The position numbers and the translations under genes were made by a program. Below, piece after piece: positions 55,221 through 63,511 of a DNA stretch of 64,000 nt (its first letter is position 1; the number at the start of each line of letters is the position of its first letter). The notes beneath the pieces are model-generated. The model searched no databases, was not told where the DNA came from, and worked only from the letters and a program-made list of their open reading frames with translations. This DNA comes from Apibacter mensalis. GTDB lineage: Bacteria; Bacteroidota; Bacteroidia; Flavobacteriales; Weeksellaceae. Location of the stretch: NCBI RefSeq assembly GCF_001418685.1, contig NZ_LIVM01000012.1, forward strand, positions 1-64,000. Direction: 5' to 3'.

Positions 55221-56993
55221 TTAAACATTTGGTTTATTCTTATATTGAGGAGGCATTACAATTTCATTACCTTCGCGTTCTGCATAGAAATGAGGCGATA
55301 AAATTTCAATTCCTTCTTCATGAAACTTATCCATAATATTTTTGTGAAGACATGAATACACTTTAGGCATGGTTAAATCGCGATCGGTATAAGCATTGAT
55401 CTGATAGCAGCAATAAAAATCTTCCAATTCTTTAACTAATACAAACGGAGTAGGATTTTTTAATACGCCTTCAGTATTAGTAGCAGCTTCAATAAGTAAA
55501 TCTTCAACTTGTTTTCGAGGAATATCGTAACCCACCGTAATATCTGAATATATAATAATCCCATATTTTCTTGCAGAAGCACTATAATTAACTGTCTGAG
55601 AAGAAAGAATAAAAGAATTAGGAATGGTAATCAATTCATTTTTTGAAGTTCGAATCCGTGTTACAAATGGTGTTTTTTCAATAACATTTCCAGTGGTCTC
55701 GTTGAGCTTAATCTGATCACCGATTTTAAATGCGCGCATATAAGTAATAACTAATCCGGACATTAAGTTTCCTATTACTGTAGTAGAACCTAAAGATATA
55801 ATTAGACCGATGAACACTGAAATTCCTTGAAAAGCTGGAGAATTTGAATTAGGGAGCAAGGGCCAGATCATAATGAACATAAAAGAATAAAGTAAGAATC
55901 TTAGGATGTTGAAAGTTGAATGAGCCCAATCTGAATAAAAGCCTTTGATTTTAATTCTTTCTTCAGATATTTCTCCAGAAAAATATTTTAGAATTTTTAT
56001 TAGGTATTTGAAAATTAAGTATATAAAAATTATTTTAACTAGATTGGGAATATAATGAATGATCGTATTTCCCATATCTTTAGCCAGATTTCCCATAAAA
56101 GTAAAAATGTGATACACATATCTTTCTGTTTCAGGGAAAATAGAAAATATAATAAAAATAGATATGATTAATTGGATAATGATAAACGAATATTTAAAAA
56201 TTTTTATTATAGAAACTAATAAAACTTCCTGTCGTTCATTGGTAAGAAACTTATTTGCTTCGAACTTTTCATTAATTATTTTCTTTAAACGATTTTTGAT
56301 TTTTTTAAATAATTTATGAGTAAAATAGATAGCAATTGTTTGAGTAATAATAACTAAAAATAATATTAAGAATGACTTAATTTTTTGTTGAAGCCCATAT
56401 TTAGAGTGCAATTCAGATATTTTTTTAGATATAATTGATGTATATTTTTTGGCAAGTTCTTGTCGGGTAGAATTTTGCCATAAGCCATCTTGGTCTGATA
56501 AGGTAATTATAACCTTATCTCCGGACATAATATCTGTAACATATTCGGTTTCATACATGTATATGGAATCAGGTTTAAGCCTTAGTTTTTTTCCTTCTGC
56601 CAATATCATTTCCTTTACCTTACTTGCTCGGTCTGCGGGCATTACTCCGCCTCTTCGCGCATATAAATAAAATAAAGTATCTTTATCAATAATTATAGGA
56701 TATCCTTTAGTGATAGCCCGTAAGGAATCTATTTGTTTTTTTTGGAAAACTTTTTTTAAAGAATCGGTTTTTCCTATATTTTTCTTTTCATTGAGAAGAG
56801 CAATTTGACTTAACTTTAATTCTTGAACTTGCATTTTTAGCTCCTGTATCTTTAGTGAATCTTTCTTTTCTTTGGATAAAAGAGTATCTTTATATATGCT
56901 ATTCCATTCATTATTATTTTGTGCATATGCACTTATAGCTGTATATATATATATAATTATAACAATATATATTTTTCGGTTAGTTTTGCTCAT
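55221..56993 (-). CDS. Mechanosensitive channel, MscS family, with long periplasmic N-terminus
   Basis: A 590-residue inner-membrane channel that opens on osmotic downshock. A signal-like segment (about 9-24) is followed by a polar, partly coiled-coil region (KIQELKMQVQELKLSQIALL) and a domain to about residue 205. Then come about five membrane segments and the MscS core: pore helix SLGSTTVIGNLMSGLVITY, the beta domain AFKIGDQIKLNETTGNVIEK ... RIRTSKNELITIPNSFI, and a C-terminal alpha/beta domain. It resembles the larger MscK/YbiO-type channels and not the minimal 286-residue MscS. Confidence 0.92.
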   Translation of the reverse strand: MSKTNRKIYIVIIIYIYTAISAYAQNNNEWNSIYKDTLLSKEKKDSLKIQELKMQVQELKLSQIALLNEKKNIGKTDSLKKVFQKKQIDSLRAITKGYPIIIDKDTLFYLYARRGGVMPADRASKVKEMILAEGKKLRLKPDSIYMYETEYVTDIMSGDKVIITLSDQDGLWQNSTRQELAKKYTSIISKKISELHSKYGLQQKIKSFLILFLVIITQTIAIYFTHKLFKKIKNRLKKIINEKFEANKFLTNERQEVLLVSIIKIFKYSFIIIQLIISIFIIFSIFPETERYVYHIFTFMGNLAKDMGNTIIHYIPNLVKIIFIYLIFKYLIKILKYFSGEISEERIKIKGFYSDWAHSTFNILRFLLYSFMFIMIWPLLPNSNSPAFQGISVFIGLIISLGSTTVIGNLMSGLVITYMRAFKIGDQIKLNETTGNVIEKTPFVTRIRTSKNELITIPNSFILSSQTVNYSASARKYGIIIYSDITVGYDIPRKQVEDLLIEAATNTEGVLKNPTPFVLVKELEDFYCCYQINAYTDRDLTMPKVYSCLHKNIMDKFHEEGIEILSPHFYAEREGNEIVMPPQYKNKPNV

Positions 56994-57304
56994 TGAGTGG
57001 TTTTTATTGGATGTATGTGTACGTAATTAATTTTTAACTGATTTATGATAAATTTAAAGGATTTGATCAACTAAAGTTAATTTCTAAAGACTATAATTAT
57101 ATTACAATATAATACGTTGTTAAAACAGGTGGTTTTTGATATAAATAGTTATTATTAAAATAAATATTTTATTTTAAAGCAAATAAACTAATAAAATTTC
57201 AAAATAAAAAATAATTATTTAAGTAAGATAGTTGTATATCCAACTAGTTTATATACAAATTTTTAGCTATTATTTTATAAATAGGAGATGGGAATAAATT
57301 TATT
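56994..57304. other. AT-rich intergenic region
   Basis: About 310 bases between two minus-strand genes. I see no reading frame, hairpin or promoter match that stands out. Confidence 0.6.
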
Positions 57305-58084
57305 TTATAAATTTTCGTTCAACAACTCAGCTAAATCTTTAACATATATTTGTGAGCTTTTATTTTTTGATTGAATACCATCTGTGAGCATAGTATTGCA
57401 GAAAGGACATCCTGTTGCTATTATATCGGGGTTAAGCTGTAAAGCTTCATCAGTGCGCTCAATATATATATCTTTATTACCGGGTTCGGCTTCCTTAAAC
57501 ATTTGTGATCCACCTGCACCACAACATAAACCATTTTGTTTACAGCGCTTCATTTCAAGTAAATTAGCTTCCAATTGGGCTAATAATTCTCGAGGTGCTT
57601 CGTATTCATCATTAGCTCTTCCTAAATAGCATGGATCATGGAAAGTTATTTTTTTACCTCTAAAAATACCACCATTTACTTTTATTTTTCCTTCTTTTAA
57701 TAGAGACAACAAAAATTGCGTATGATGTAAAACTTCGTAAGTTCCTCCTAACTGGGGGTATTCATTTTTTAACGTATTAAAGCAATGGGGGCAGGCAGTA
57801 ACAATTTTTTTAATTTTATAAGAATCTAGAACTTCTATATTCATCAGGGCTTGCATCTGAAAAAGAAATTCATTTCCGGCTCTTTTGGCAGGATCTCCTG
57901 TGCAACCTTCTTCCTGTCCTAATATAGCAAACTCTATGTTAGCTTTTTGAAGCAAAGAAGCAAAAGATTTTGTTATTTTTTTAGCTCGATCATCAAAACT
58001 TCCGGCACATCCCACCCAGAACAATATTTCAGGTGATATTCCTTCTGCCTTAAATTCTGCCATAGTTTTTATGGGTCGTTCCAT
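57305..58084 (-). CDS. CCG-domain (Fe-S)-binding oxidoreductase subunit
   Basis: A 259-residue protein with two CCG-type cysteine motifs as in heterodisulfide reductase subunit B, GlpC and LldE. The first uses C26, C61, C98 and C101 (TACPHC). The second uses C152 (HDPCYLGR), C187/C188 (GLCCGAGG), C226 and C229 (TGCPFC). Such domains bind an unusual 4Fe-4S cluster and pass electrons between quinone-type and soluble donors. It lies 34 nt after the dicluster membrane protein, and the two probably form one membrane-bound electron-transfer unit. The reaction is unknown. Confidence 0.9.
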   Translation of the reverse strand: MERPIKTMAEFKAEGISPEILFWVGCAGSFDDRAKKITKSFASLLQKANIEFAILGQEEGCTGDPAKRAGNEFLFQMQALMNIEVLDSYKIKKIVTACPHCFNTLKNEYPQLGGTYEVLHHTQFLLSLLKEGKIKVNGGIFRGKKITFHDPCYLGRANDEYEAPRELLAQLEANLLEMKRCKQNGLCCGAGGSQMFKEAEPGNKDIYIERTDEALQLNPDIIATGCPFCNTMLTDGIQSKNKSSQIYVKDLAELLNENL

Positions 58085-58118
58085 GTCTCGGGTCTATTTT
58101 GAATCAATAAATTAAAAA

Positions 58119-59438
58119 TTATTCTTTACTCCAGTTTGCTCTATCATTTTGGCTGAATTGCCATGGAGCTTTATTATTTTCTATATTACTCATCATGGTA
58201 TTTAATTCATTAGGGGCAGCTGTTTTCTCCATTACTAAATATCTTCGCATATCGATAATTATGGAAAGAGGATTAATGAGGAGAGGACATGCTTCCACAC
58301 ATGCATTGCAGGTAGTGCAGGCCCAAAGTTCTTCCGTAGTAATATAGTCACCTAAAAGCTGTTTACCGTCATCCAAAAAAAATCCATTTTTATCCATGTT
58401 TCTGCCAATTTCCTCTATACGATCCCGTACATCCATCATAATTTTTCTAGGAGATAGTTTTTTTCCGGTTAAGTTTGCCGGACAACTCAAGGTGCATCTT
58501 CCGCACTCAGTACAGGTATAGGCATTCAATAATTGTATCCAAGATAAATCGGTTGCTTCACTGGCTCCTAATTTTTCAGGAACTGATTCTTCCGGAGATA
58601 TTTGATAGGGATCAGCATTCGGGTCCAACAATAATTTTACTTCCTTAGTAATAAATTCCAAATTATTAATTTGACCTTTTTGGTGAAGATTGGCATAATA
58701 AGTATTGGGAAAAGCAAATATTATATGTAAGTGTTTTGAAAAATATAAATAGTTTAAGAAGAATAACACTCCCATATAATGAAACCACCAGGCAGATTTT
58801 TGCCATATATGTAAACTTTCTACAGAGAAAGAAGAAAATAAATTCTTAAAAAGAAAAGTGCTTATTGGAAAAAAACCACATGAATGTAATATACCCATTT
58901 TTTGAAGTGTAAAATCCGCGGCATTCATAATAAGCAAAGAGAGCATCATTAAAAATTCGATAATCAAAATAAGATTTCCGTCTTTGTGTGGCCAACCCAA
59001 CAGGTCTTTGGAATTAAGTCTGGGAACTTTGATTATATTTCTTCGTATAAAGAATATAGCTACCGCAATTAAAACTGAAAAAGATAGTATATCTACTGTT
59101 TCTGTTGTTAAATTATAAATGGATGAGGGTAATACTTTTCCGAAATACCGGTGAGTGCCTAATATACCATCAACAAATATTTCAATTAATTCAATGTTTA
59201 TTATCACAAACCCTATATACACAACCATGTGTAGAATACCTGAAATTGGACGGGATAACATTTTTCCTTGTCCAATGGCTATACGTAAAACTAATTGCCA
59301 TCTTAATAATGAATTATCTGAACGGTTTTCAGCTTTACCTAATAAAATGTTTCTTCTTATTTTCAAGATATTACGAACAAACAATCCAATTCCGGCAAAA
59401 GTAAGAATTAAGAATATGATTCTCTGTAAGTAATACAT
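58119..59438 (-). CDS. Membrane-anchored 4Fe-4S dicluster oxidoreductase subunit
   Basis: A 439-residue protein whose first 245 residues hold about six membrane segments resembling the haem-b gamma subunit of nitrate reductase. Several histidines in the helices (for example H70 and H220) could be haem ligands. A cytoplasmic ferredoxin-like domain follows with two clusters, C309/C312/C315/C319 (CTECGRCTLSCP) and C374/C377/C380/C384 (CTTCNACVEACP). This architecture is that of GlpC/HdrC-linked quinone-interacting modules. Together with the CCG protein downstream it should transfer electrons to or from menaquinone; the partner substrate is not evident. Confidence 0.9.
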   Translation of the reverse strand: MYYLQRIIFLILTFAGIGLFVRNILKIRRNILLGKAENRSDNSLLRWQLVLRIAIGQGKMLSRPISGILHMVVYIGFVIINIELIEIFVDGILGTHRYFGKVLPSSIYNLTTETVDILSFSVLIAVAIFFIRRNIIKVPRLNSKDLLGWPHKDGNLILIIEFLMMLSLLIMNAADFTLQKMGILHSCGFFPISTFLFKNLFSSFSVESLHIWQKSAWWFHYMGVLFFLNYLYFSKHLHIIFAFPNTYYANLHQKGQINNLEFITKEVKLLLDPNADPYQISPEESVPEKLGASEATDLSWIQLLNAYTCTECGRCTLSCPANLTGKKLSPRKIMMDVRDRIEEIGRNMDKNGFFLDDGKQLLGDYITTEELWACTTCNACVEACPLLINPLSIIIDMRRYLVMEKTAAPNELNTMMSNIENNKAPWQFSQNDRANWSKE

Positions 59439-59482
59439 AATTAGTCAATTAGTGGGTATTAACCCTAACAACCTATTAAATA

Positions 59483-60457
59483 TTATTTGACCATCTCTTC
59501 TTGTTTACTCTTTTTTCCTCCCCCTCCGAAGATTGAAAAGTGAACATATCTTTTTGGATTGGTTTTTAAATCATCCAATAAAACGCTAAGATTTTTAGAA
59601 GCTTGAGTTAAGTTTGTATATAGACCCGGATCATTTATAAGTTTACCCATGGAACCCTCTCCCGAATTTATTTTACTAGATATAGTATTAAGGTTACTTA
59701 AAGTAGACTCTAATTTTTTAACGGCTATATCTAAGTCAGCCTTATTAATTTTATCAGCCATCATTCCATATTTTTCTACAGTAGTATTGGTAGTAACCAT
59801 CATTTTATTAGCGTTATCTATGGCCATATTAATTTTTGATGAATTATTGGCAAGTAATTGATTGGCACCTTTACTTAACTTATTGAATTCTGCAATAGCT
59901 TGATTTAAATTTGCAAGTGAAGACTCTATAGTTTGTCTGTTTTTTTCATTAAGAAGTTTGTTGGTAGAGGCAAGAGTAGAATCCAATCTTAATAAAACTT
60001 TATTGGCGTTATCACTTATAGGCTTTATCTTTTCTTCTGCTAAATCCATTATACCCGGCAATAAACTCCCTTTTAAGGTATCACCGGATTTTGCAATTTC
60101 TGCTTGATCTTCTGCCAAAACCAAGTTGATTTCTGCACCGTTCATAAAACTGGTAACTATTTGAGCAACTGAATTCTTTGAAAATTTATAATCTTGATCA
60201 ACATTTATTGCTACAATAAAGCTTATATTTTTTGTTTTAGTGGGTACAGGGATGATAGACTCTACCATTCCTACTTTTAAGCCGTTTATATTTACATTTT
60301 TAGACTTAGATAAGCCCTCAACCTTATCATATTTTACATAATAGGTGTTTTGGTTGGTAAAAACGTTTTGCGCTTTTAGAAATTTAAACAACCACCAAAA
60401 AGCTAATAAAGTTATAATTACTATTATACCTGCTATAAATTCCTTTCTTGCTTTCAC
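59483..60457 (-). CDS. mlaD: MlaD-family (MCE) lipid-transport protein
   Basis: A 324-residue protein anchored by one N-terminal membrane helix (about 8-27). The MCE domain follows (about 38-115: YYVKYDKVEGLSKSKNVNINGLKVGMVESI), then a long helical region (about 150-300) rich in Asn/Ala/Lys. MCE proteins form hexameric rings that shuttle phospholipids between membranes. No Mla permease or ATPase is adjacent. It lies 44 nt upstream of the Fe-S pair, an order common in Bacteroidota. Confidence 0.9.
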   Translation of the reverse strand: MKARKEFIAGIIVIITLLAFWWLFKFLKAQNVFTNQNTYYVKYDKVEGLSKSKNVNINGLKVGMVESIIPVPTKTKNISFIVAINVDQDYKFSKNSVAQIVTSFMNGAEINLVLAEDQAEIAKSGDTLKGSLLPGIMDLAEEKIKPISDNANKVLLRLDSTLASTNKLLNEKNRQTIESSLANLNQAIAEFNKLSKGANQLLANNSSKINMAIDNANKMMVTTNTTVEKYGMMADKINKADLDIAVKKLESTLSNLNTISSKINSGEGSMGKLINDPGLYTNLTQASKNLSVLLDDLKTNPKRYVHFSIFGGGGKKSKQEEMVK

Positions 60458-60670
60458 TTTTAAATTTTGAATAACTTTTCGACAAATATAAACAATTAAT
60501 AAAAATTCTATTGTTTTTTTTAAATAGAAGATGAATAATCAGGATAGAAATAAGGAGGATGGATCATTTTTAACTTTAGAATTAATATAATATTTGATTT
60601 TTAATAGATTGAAAATTAATTATATAATTTCAGATGGAGTTAAGGATAGTTGAAAAAATTAAAAAAAAGT

Positions 60671-60701
60671 TTGCAGATAAGAAAAATCGATTCTATATTT
60701 G
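60671..60701 (+). promoter_or_regulatory. Promoter of the tRNA pair
   Basis: TTG (60671-60673) and TATATTTG (60694-60701) with a 20-nt spacer, a full match to the Bacteroidota -33/-7 promoter, 31 nt before tRNA-Gly. Confidence 0.8.
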
Positions 60702-60732
60702 CAAACCCAATTACAAGAAAGATATTAGAAGT

Positions 60733-60805
<73 letters not shown>

Positions 60806-60838
60806 CAGGTTTGATAATTAAAATATAAAAATACTAAT

Positions 60839-60922
60839 GCCCCGGTGGTGGAATTGGTAGACACGCAGGACTTAAAATCCTGTGGCCATTAGGCTGTACG
60901 GGTTCAAGTCCCGTCTGGGGTA
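60839..60922 (+). tRNA. tRNA-Leu (anticodon TAA)
   Basis: An 84-nt class II tRNA with a long variable arm. Acceptor GCCCCGG with CTGGGGT, anticodon stem CAGGA/TCCTG around loop CTTAAAA (anticodon TAA, reading UUA/UUG), T-arm GGTTCAAGTCC, discriminator A. It is co-transcribed with tRNA-Gly, 33 nt downstream of it. Confidence 0.97.
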
Positions 60923-60929
60923 CATTTTT

Positions 60930-60972
60930 AAAGGCTTAAACATTTGATTTTAAATGATTTAAGCCTTTTTGT
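60930..60972 (+). terminator. Intrinsic terminator of the tRNA pair
   Basis: AAAGGCTTAAA and TTTAAGCCTTT form an 11-bp stem, followed by TTGTTTTTG, just 7 nt after tRNA-Leu. Confidence 0.85.
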
Positions 60973-60975
60973 TTT

Positions 60976-61483
60976 TGTAATTTGCTGTTCTTATGCAGAA
61001 AAAATGAATTAATGAATCTTTTTTTAGTAAAATTTATTGGATGTTTTCATTAAAAAATCTTTTTAAAAAAATATAGTATTTTATACGTTTTTTTAATGGA
61101 AATTAAATAATATAATATGACTTCTAAAGGTCAATCTAAAAATTTAAAGGTTGTATAATTGTAATAACCCTTTTTTGTATTTCCAATAAATAATAGGTTA
61201 TATCTTCGTTTTTGCAGTGATTAGCATATTTTCTTTATTAAAATGAAAGATGTTCATGTAAATATTTTAAATGAAGTTATATAAGTTGTACTAATTACAA
61301 ATAACCCAATACTTTAGACTTTGTACTCTTTTTACCTGTAGGAGAATTTGTTTTTAATCTTTTCTAAATAACAAAGGGGAATATTATTTTTTTGTTGTTC
61401 GATGATTCGAAGTTGCATGTATATAAAGAAAAGTATTAAAAAGTATAACTATAATAGGTATTTTTAATAAATTTATTAAAAAC
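60976..61483. other. AT-rich intergenic region
   Basis: About 500 bases between the tRNA terminator and the DUF1493 gene. I see no gene and no convincing RNA structure. Confidence 0.6.
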
Positions 61484-61834
61484 CTATTTTAATACACCCG
61501 TTTTAATAGCTTCTTGTAATTCTGCAATACTTAAGTCTTTTAATTCGGGAGCGTTAGTTGTCTTTTGTGAAAATATACCTTTTATTTTATTATATATATT
61601 TTTAAAAACATCGAATATTGTGTACGCTTCGGGGTAAAATCTTTCATCAAAGTTAAATTTATTACTAAAAGTAATATTAAATTCTTTTGTAAAATGAAGT
61701 AAAAAATCGTCAACATCATCCCCAACTAACCCAAAATCTTTATATAGTTTCATATCGGGAGTAAAAATTATTCTCTTACTCCATTTTGATAATAATTCTT
61801 TTTCTAAGAATAATTGCAATTTATGGTCTATCAT
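61484..61834 (-). CDS. DUF1493 family protein (acyl-carrier-like fold)
   Basis: A 116-residue protein that I recognise as DUF1493. It has a helical N-terminus, the motif LYKDFGLVGDDVDDFLLHFTKEFNI (about 31-55), then FDERFYPEA, and the closing LKDLSIAELQEAIKTGVLK. The fold resembles acyl carrier proteins, but the phosphopantetheine serine is missing (GLVGDDVDDF has Asp-Asp where ACPs have DSL). Function is unknown. In many bacteria such genes lie beside secreted effector or toxin genes. Here it starts 24 nt after the glycine-tailed protein, so the two are one unit. Confidence 0.8.
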   Translation of the reverse strand: MIDHKLQLFLEKELLSKWSKRIIFTPDMKLYKDFGLVGDDVDDFLLHFTKEFNITFSNKFNFDERFYPEAYTIFDVFKNIYNKIKGIFSQKTTNAPELKDLSIAELQEAIKTGVLK

Positions 61835-61858
61835 AGTTTATCTGTTTAATTATATAGG

Positions 61859-62446
61859 TTACCAATATCCACTACTACCACCACCTCCGAAGCTCCCACC
61901 ACCTCCCAAGCCTTTAAAAGTTACTTTATTATGTTTCTTGTCAAGCTCATATAGTTCAATTAATAATTCTACCACATCAACAACTATTATTGCAGCTCCA
62001 ATATTGGGAATAAGACGCCCTAATCCTCTGCCTAATACTTTTGTGGAGACTAATTTAAAGTTAGCATTAATGCTATAAATTTTAAAAGACATTTGTTGAG
62101 GTAATGCATTAGATAAATATTTAGAAGCAATTGAAGTTCCTTTAGCGGAACCTTGTGTTACAAAACGCTTTTTTAATATGGGACTACCAACTAAAAACAT
62201 TCCTGCACCTACAACAGATTTTCTATAATTATGAGTAGTAATAGTTTCTTTAATATTTATTTTTCCAATTTCGAAATGATAAGGATTTGAATTATTATTG
62301 TACCGTGAAAAATTGCTTGTAAGATTATCTTTTAAAGACCTTTGTATATCAAAATGACTTTTATGACTAATCCCCAATTCGCTGTTTCTCCTTGCTCGTT
62401 CAATACTATTTAATAATTCGTAGTCTGATAGATCGTTATATCTCAT
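61859..62446 (-). CDS. Unknown protein with hydrophobic segments and Gly-rich C-terminal tail
   Basis: A 195-residue protein of no family I recognise. The first 70 residues are polar. A hydrophobic stretch follows (VVGAGMFLVGSPIL, about 79-92), and a longer one lies near the end (LIPNIGAAIIVVDVVELLIEL, about 145-165). The last 15 residues, GGGGSFGGGGSSGYW, resemble the Gly-rich tail of TPM-domain (YgcG-like) proteins, though no TPM domain is present. A TATATTTG box lies 21 nt upstream (62467-62474). Paired with a DUF1493 gene, it could be a small membrane-acting effector or a fragment of a larger one; this is inference. Confidence 0.6.
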   Translation of the reverse strand: MRYNDLSDYELLNSIERARRNSELGISHKSHFDIQRSLKDNLTSNFSRYNNNSNPYHFEIGKINIKETITTHNYRKSVVGAGMFLVGSPILKKRFVTQGSAKGTSIASKYLSNALPQQMSFKIYSINANFKLVSTKVLGRGLGRLIPNIGAAIIVVDVVELLIELYELDKKHNKVTFKGLGGGGSFGGGGSSGYW

Positions 62447-63257
62447 AAATTATACTAATTTCTAAGCAAATATAGATTCAAATATATATAAAATACAGCT
62501 AAATCCTATAAAATAGCATCATTAACTATCGCTTTTTCTTTTTAACGTATTCCACATATCTTTCCGGTTAGATGTCTGTTGTTATTAATTTTCAAAACGT
62601 TTTCCCGTTTTAATATATGGTAATCGTTTCATCGCTGATGCATTTAAAAAAACTTTATATTTTATTAATTTTATGTTTATATTTTTAATGATATAATTAT
62701 AATTTGGTGTAGACTTTTCATAGATTTTTATAAAAGAATAATTTAATCAAAATATAAGTATTGAAATACCTTTTATAATCTCGCCGATCACATTAATTTT
62801 ATAGATAAAAAGCCATACTCTACATTTAAGTTAAGAGTCATATAAAATATAAATTTTAAAAATTAAAGTTTATCTCTCATCTTTTTAAATATAATCTCTT
62901 TATTGGGATAAAATGTGAGTATAAGATTTTTTTAGGAAGAAAAAATCCATGTTTATTTTACTGATTTTTACTTTTTTTAAAAAAAATTAATTATTTATTG
63001 AATTTTTATTTAATATAAATTAATTTGATTTTATGTTTATTGATTAATTTTTTATTTTATTATTATTTTTTTAAGATATAAAAAATAATATTGGATATAT
63101 TATATGAATAATTTATTAATATTGGAATAATTATTTTAATTACGGAATTACTCAAAAATTTAAAAGTTATATTTATTAAATTTGATGTAATAAATTCGTA
63201 ATCAGGGTTTATTAACACTAAAAATTTATAATCATTTACTAAAAGTGATATGATTTC

Positions 63258-63295
63258 AAATGCCAAAATATAGTATAAATATTATTTTGGCATTT
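63258..63295. repeat. 13-bp inverted repeat in AT-rich gap
   Basis: AAATGCCAAAATA and TATTTTGGCATTT are perfect complements with a 12-nt loop. On the plus strand ACTTTTATTT follows, terminator-like, but no gene on that strand precedes it. Confidence 0.55.
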
Positions 63296-63450
63296 ACTTT
63301 TATTTAAATAACCGGTATATATTTAAAACTTATCATTCATATATCGTATCATAAACTCAAGAATTTTTATGTATTATAATTTTATATGTTAAATTGATTT
63401 AATTACATTTTTCCTCATTACTAAAAATTAAATTACATAAATATAAAATA

Positions 63451-63482
63451 CCAAGGGGTGAACTTACAAGTTCACCCCTTGG
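63451..63482 (-). terminator. Strong intrinsic terminator of the right-edge gene
   Basis: CCAAGGGGTGAACTT and AAGTTCACCCCTTGG form a 15-bp near-perfect palindrome, followed on the minus strand by TATTTTATATTTAT. It lies 29 nt beyond the stop at 63512. Confidence 0.85.
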
Positions 63483-63511
63483 ATTTAAGTTGTGATAGTT
63501 ATTTAAGAGAT

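Larger units (their letters stand above)
62447..63511. other. About 1 kb of extremely AT-rich, apparently non-coding DNA
   Basis: No convincing gene over more than 1,000 bases. It contains a 13-bp inverted repeat at 63258-63295 and the terminator at 63451-63482. An open frame at 63063-63266 starts with TTG within the inverted repeat and looks accidental. Confidence 0.6.

Noticed and set aside
63063-63266. 67-codon minus-strand frame in the AT-rich gap
   Set aside because: It begins with TTG inside an inverted repeat, is made almost only of Ile/Leu/Phe/Asn/Lys, and has no promoter or family pattern.
63451-63482. Palindrome as an attachment or repeat element
   Set aside because: It sits just after a stop codon with a T-rich flank on the minus strand, and I found no second copy in the window; a terminator explains it.
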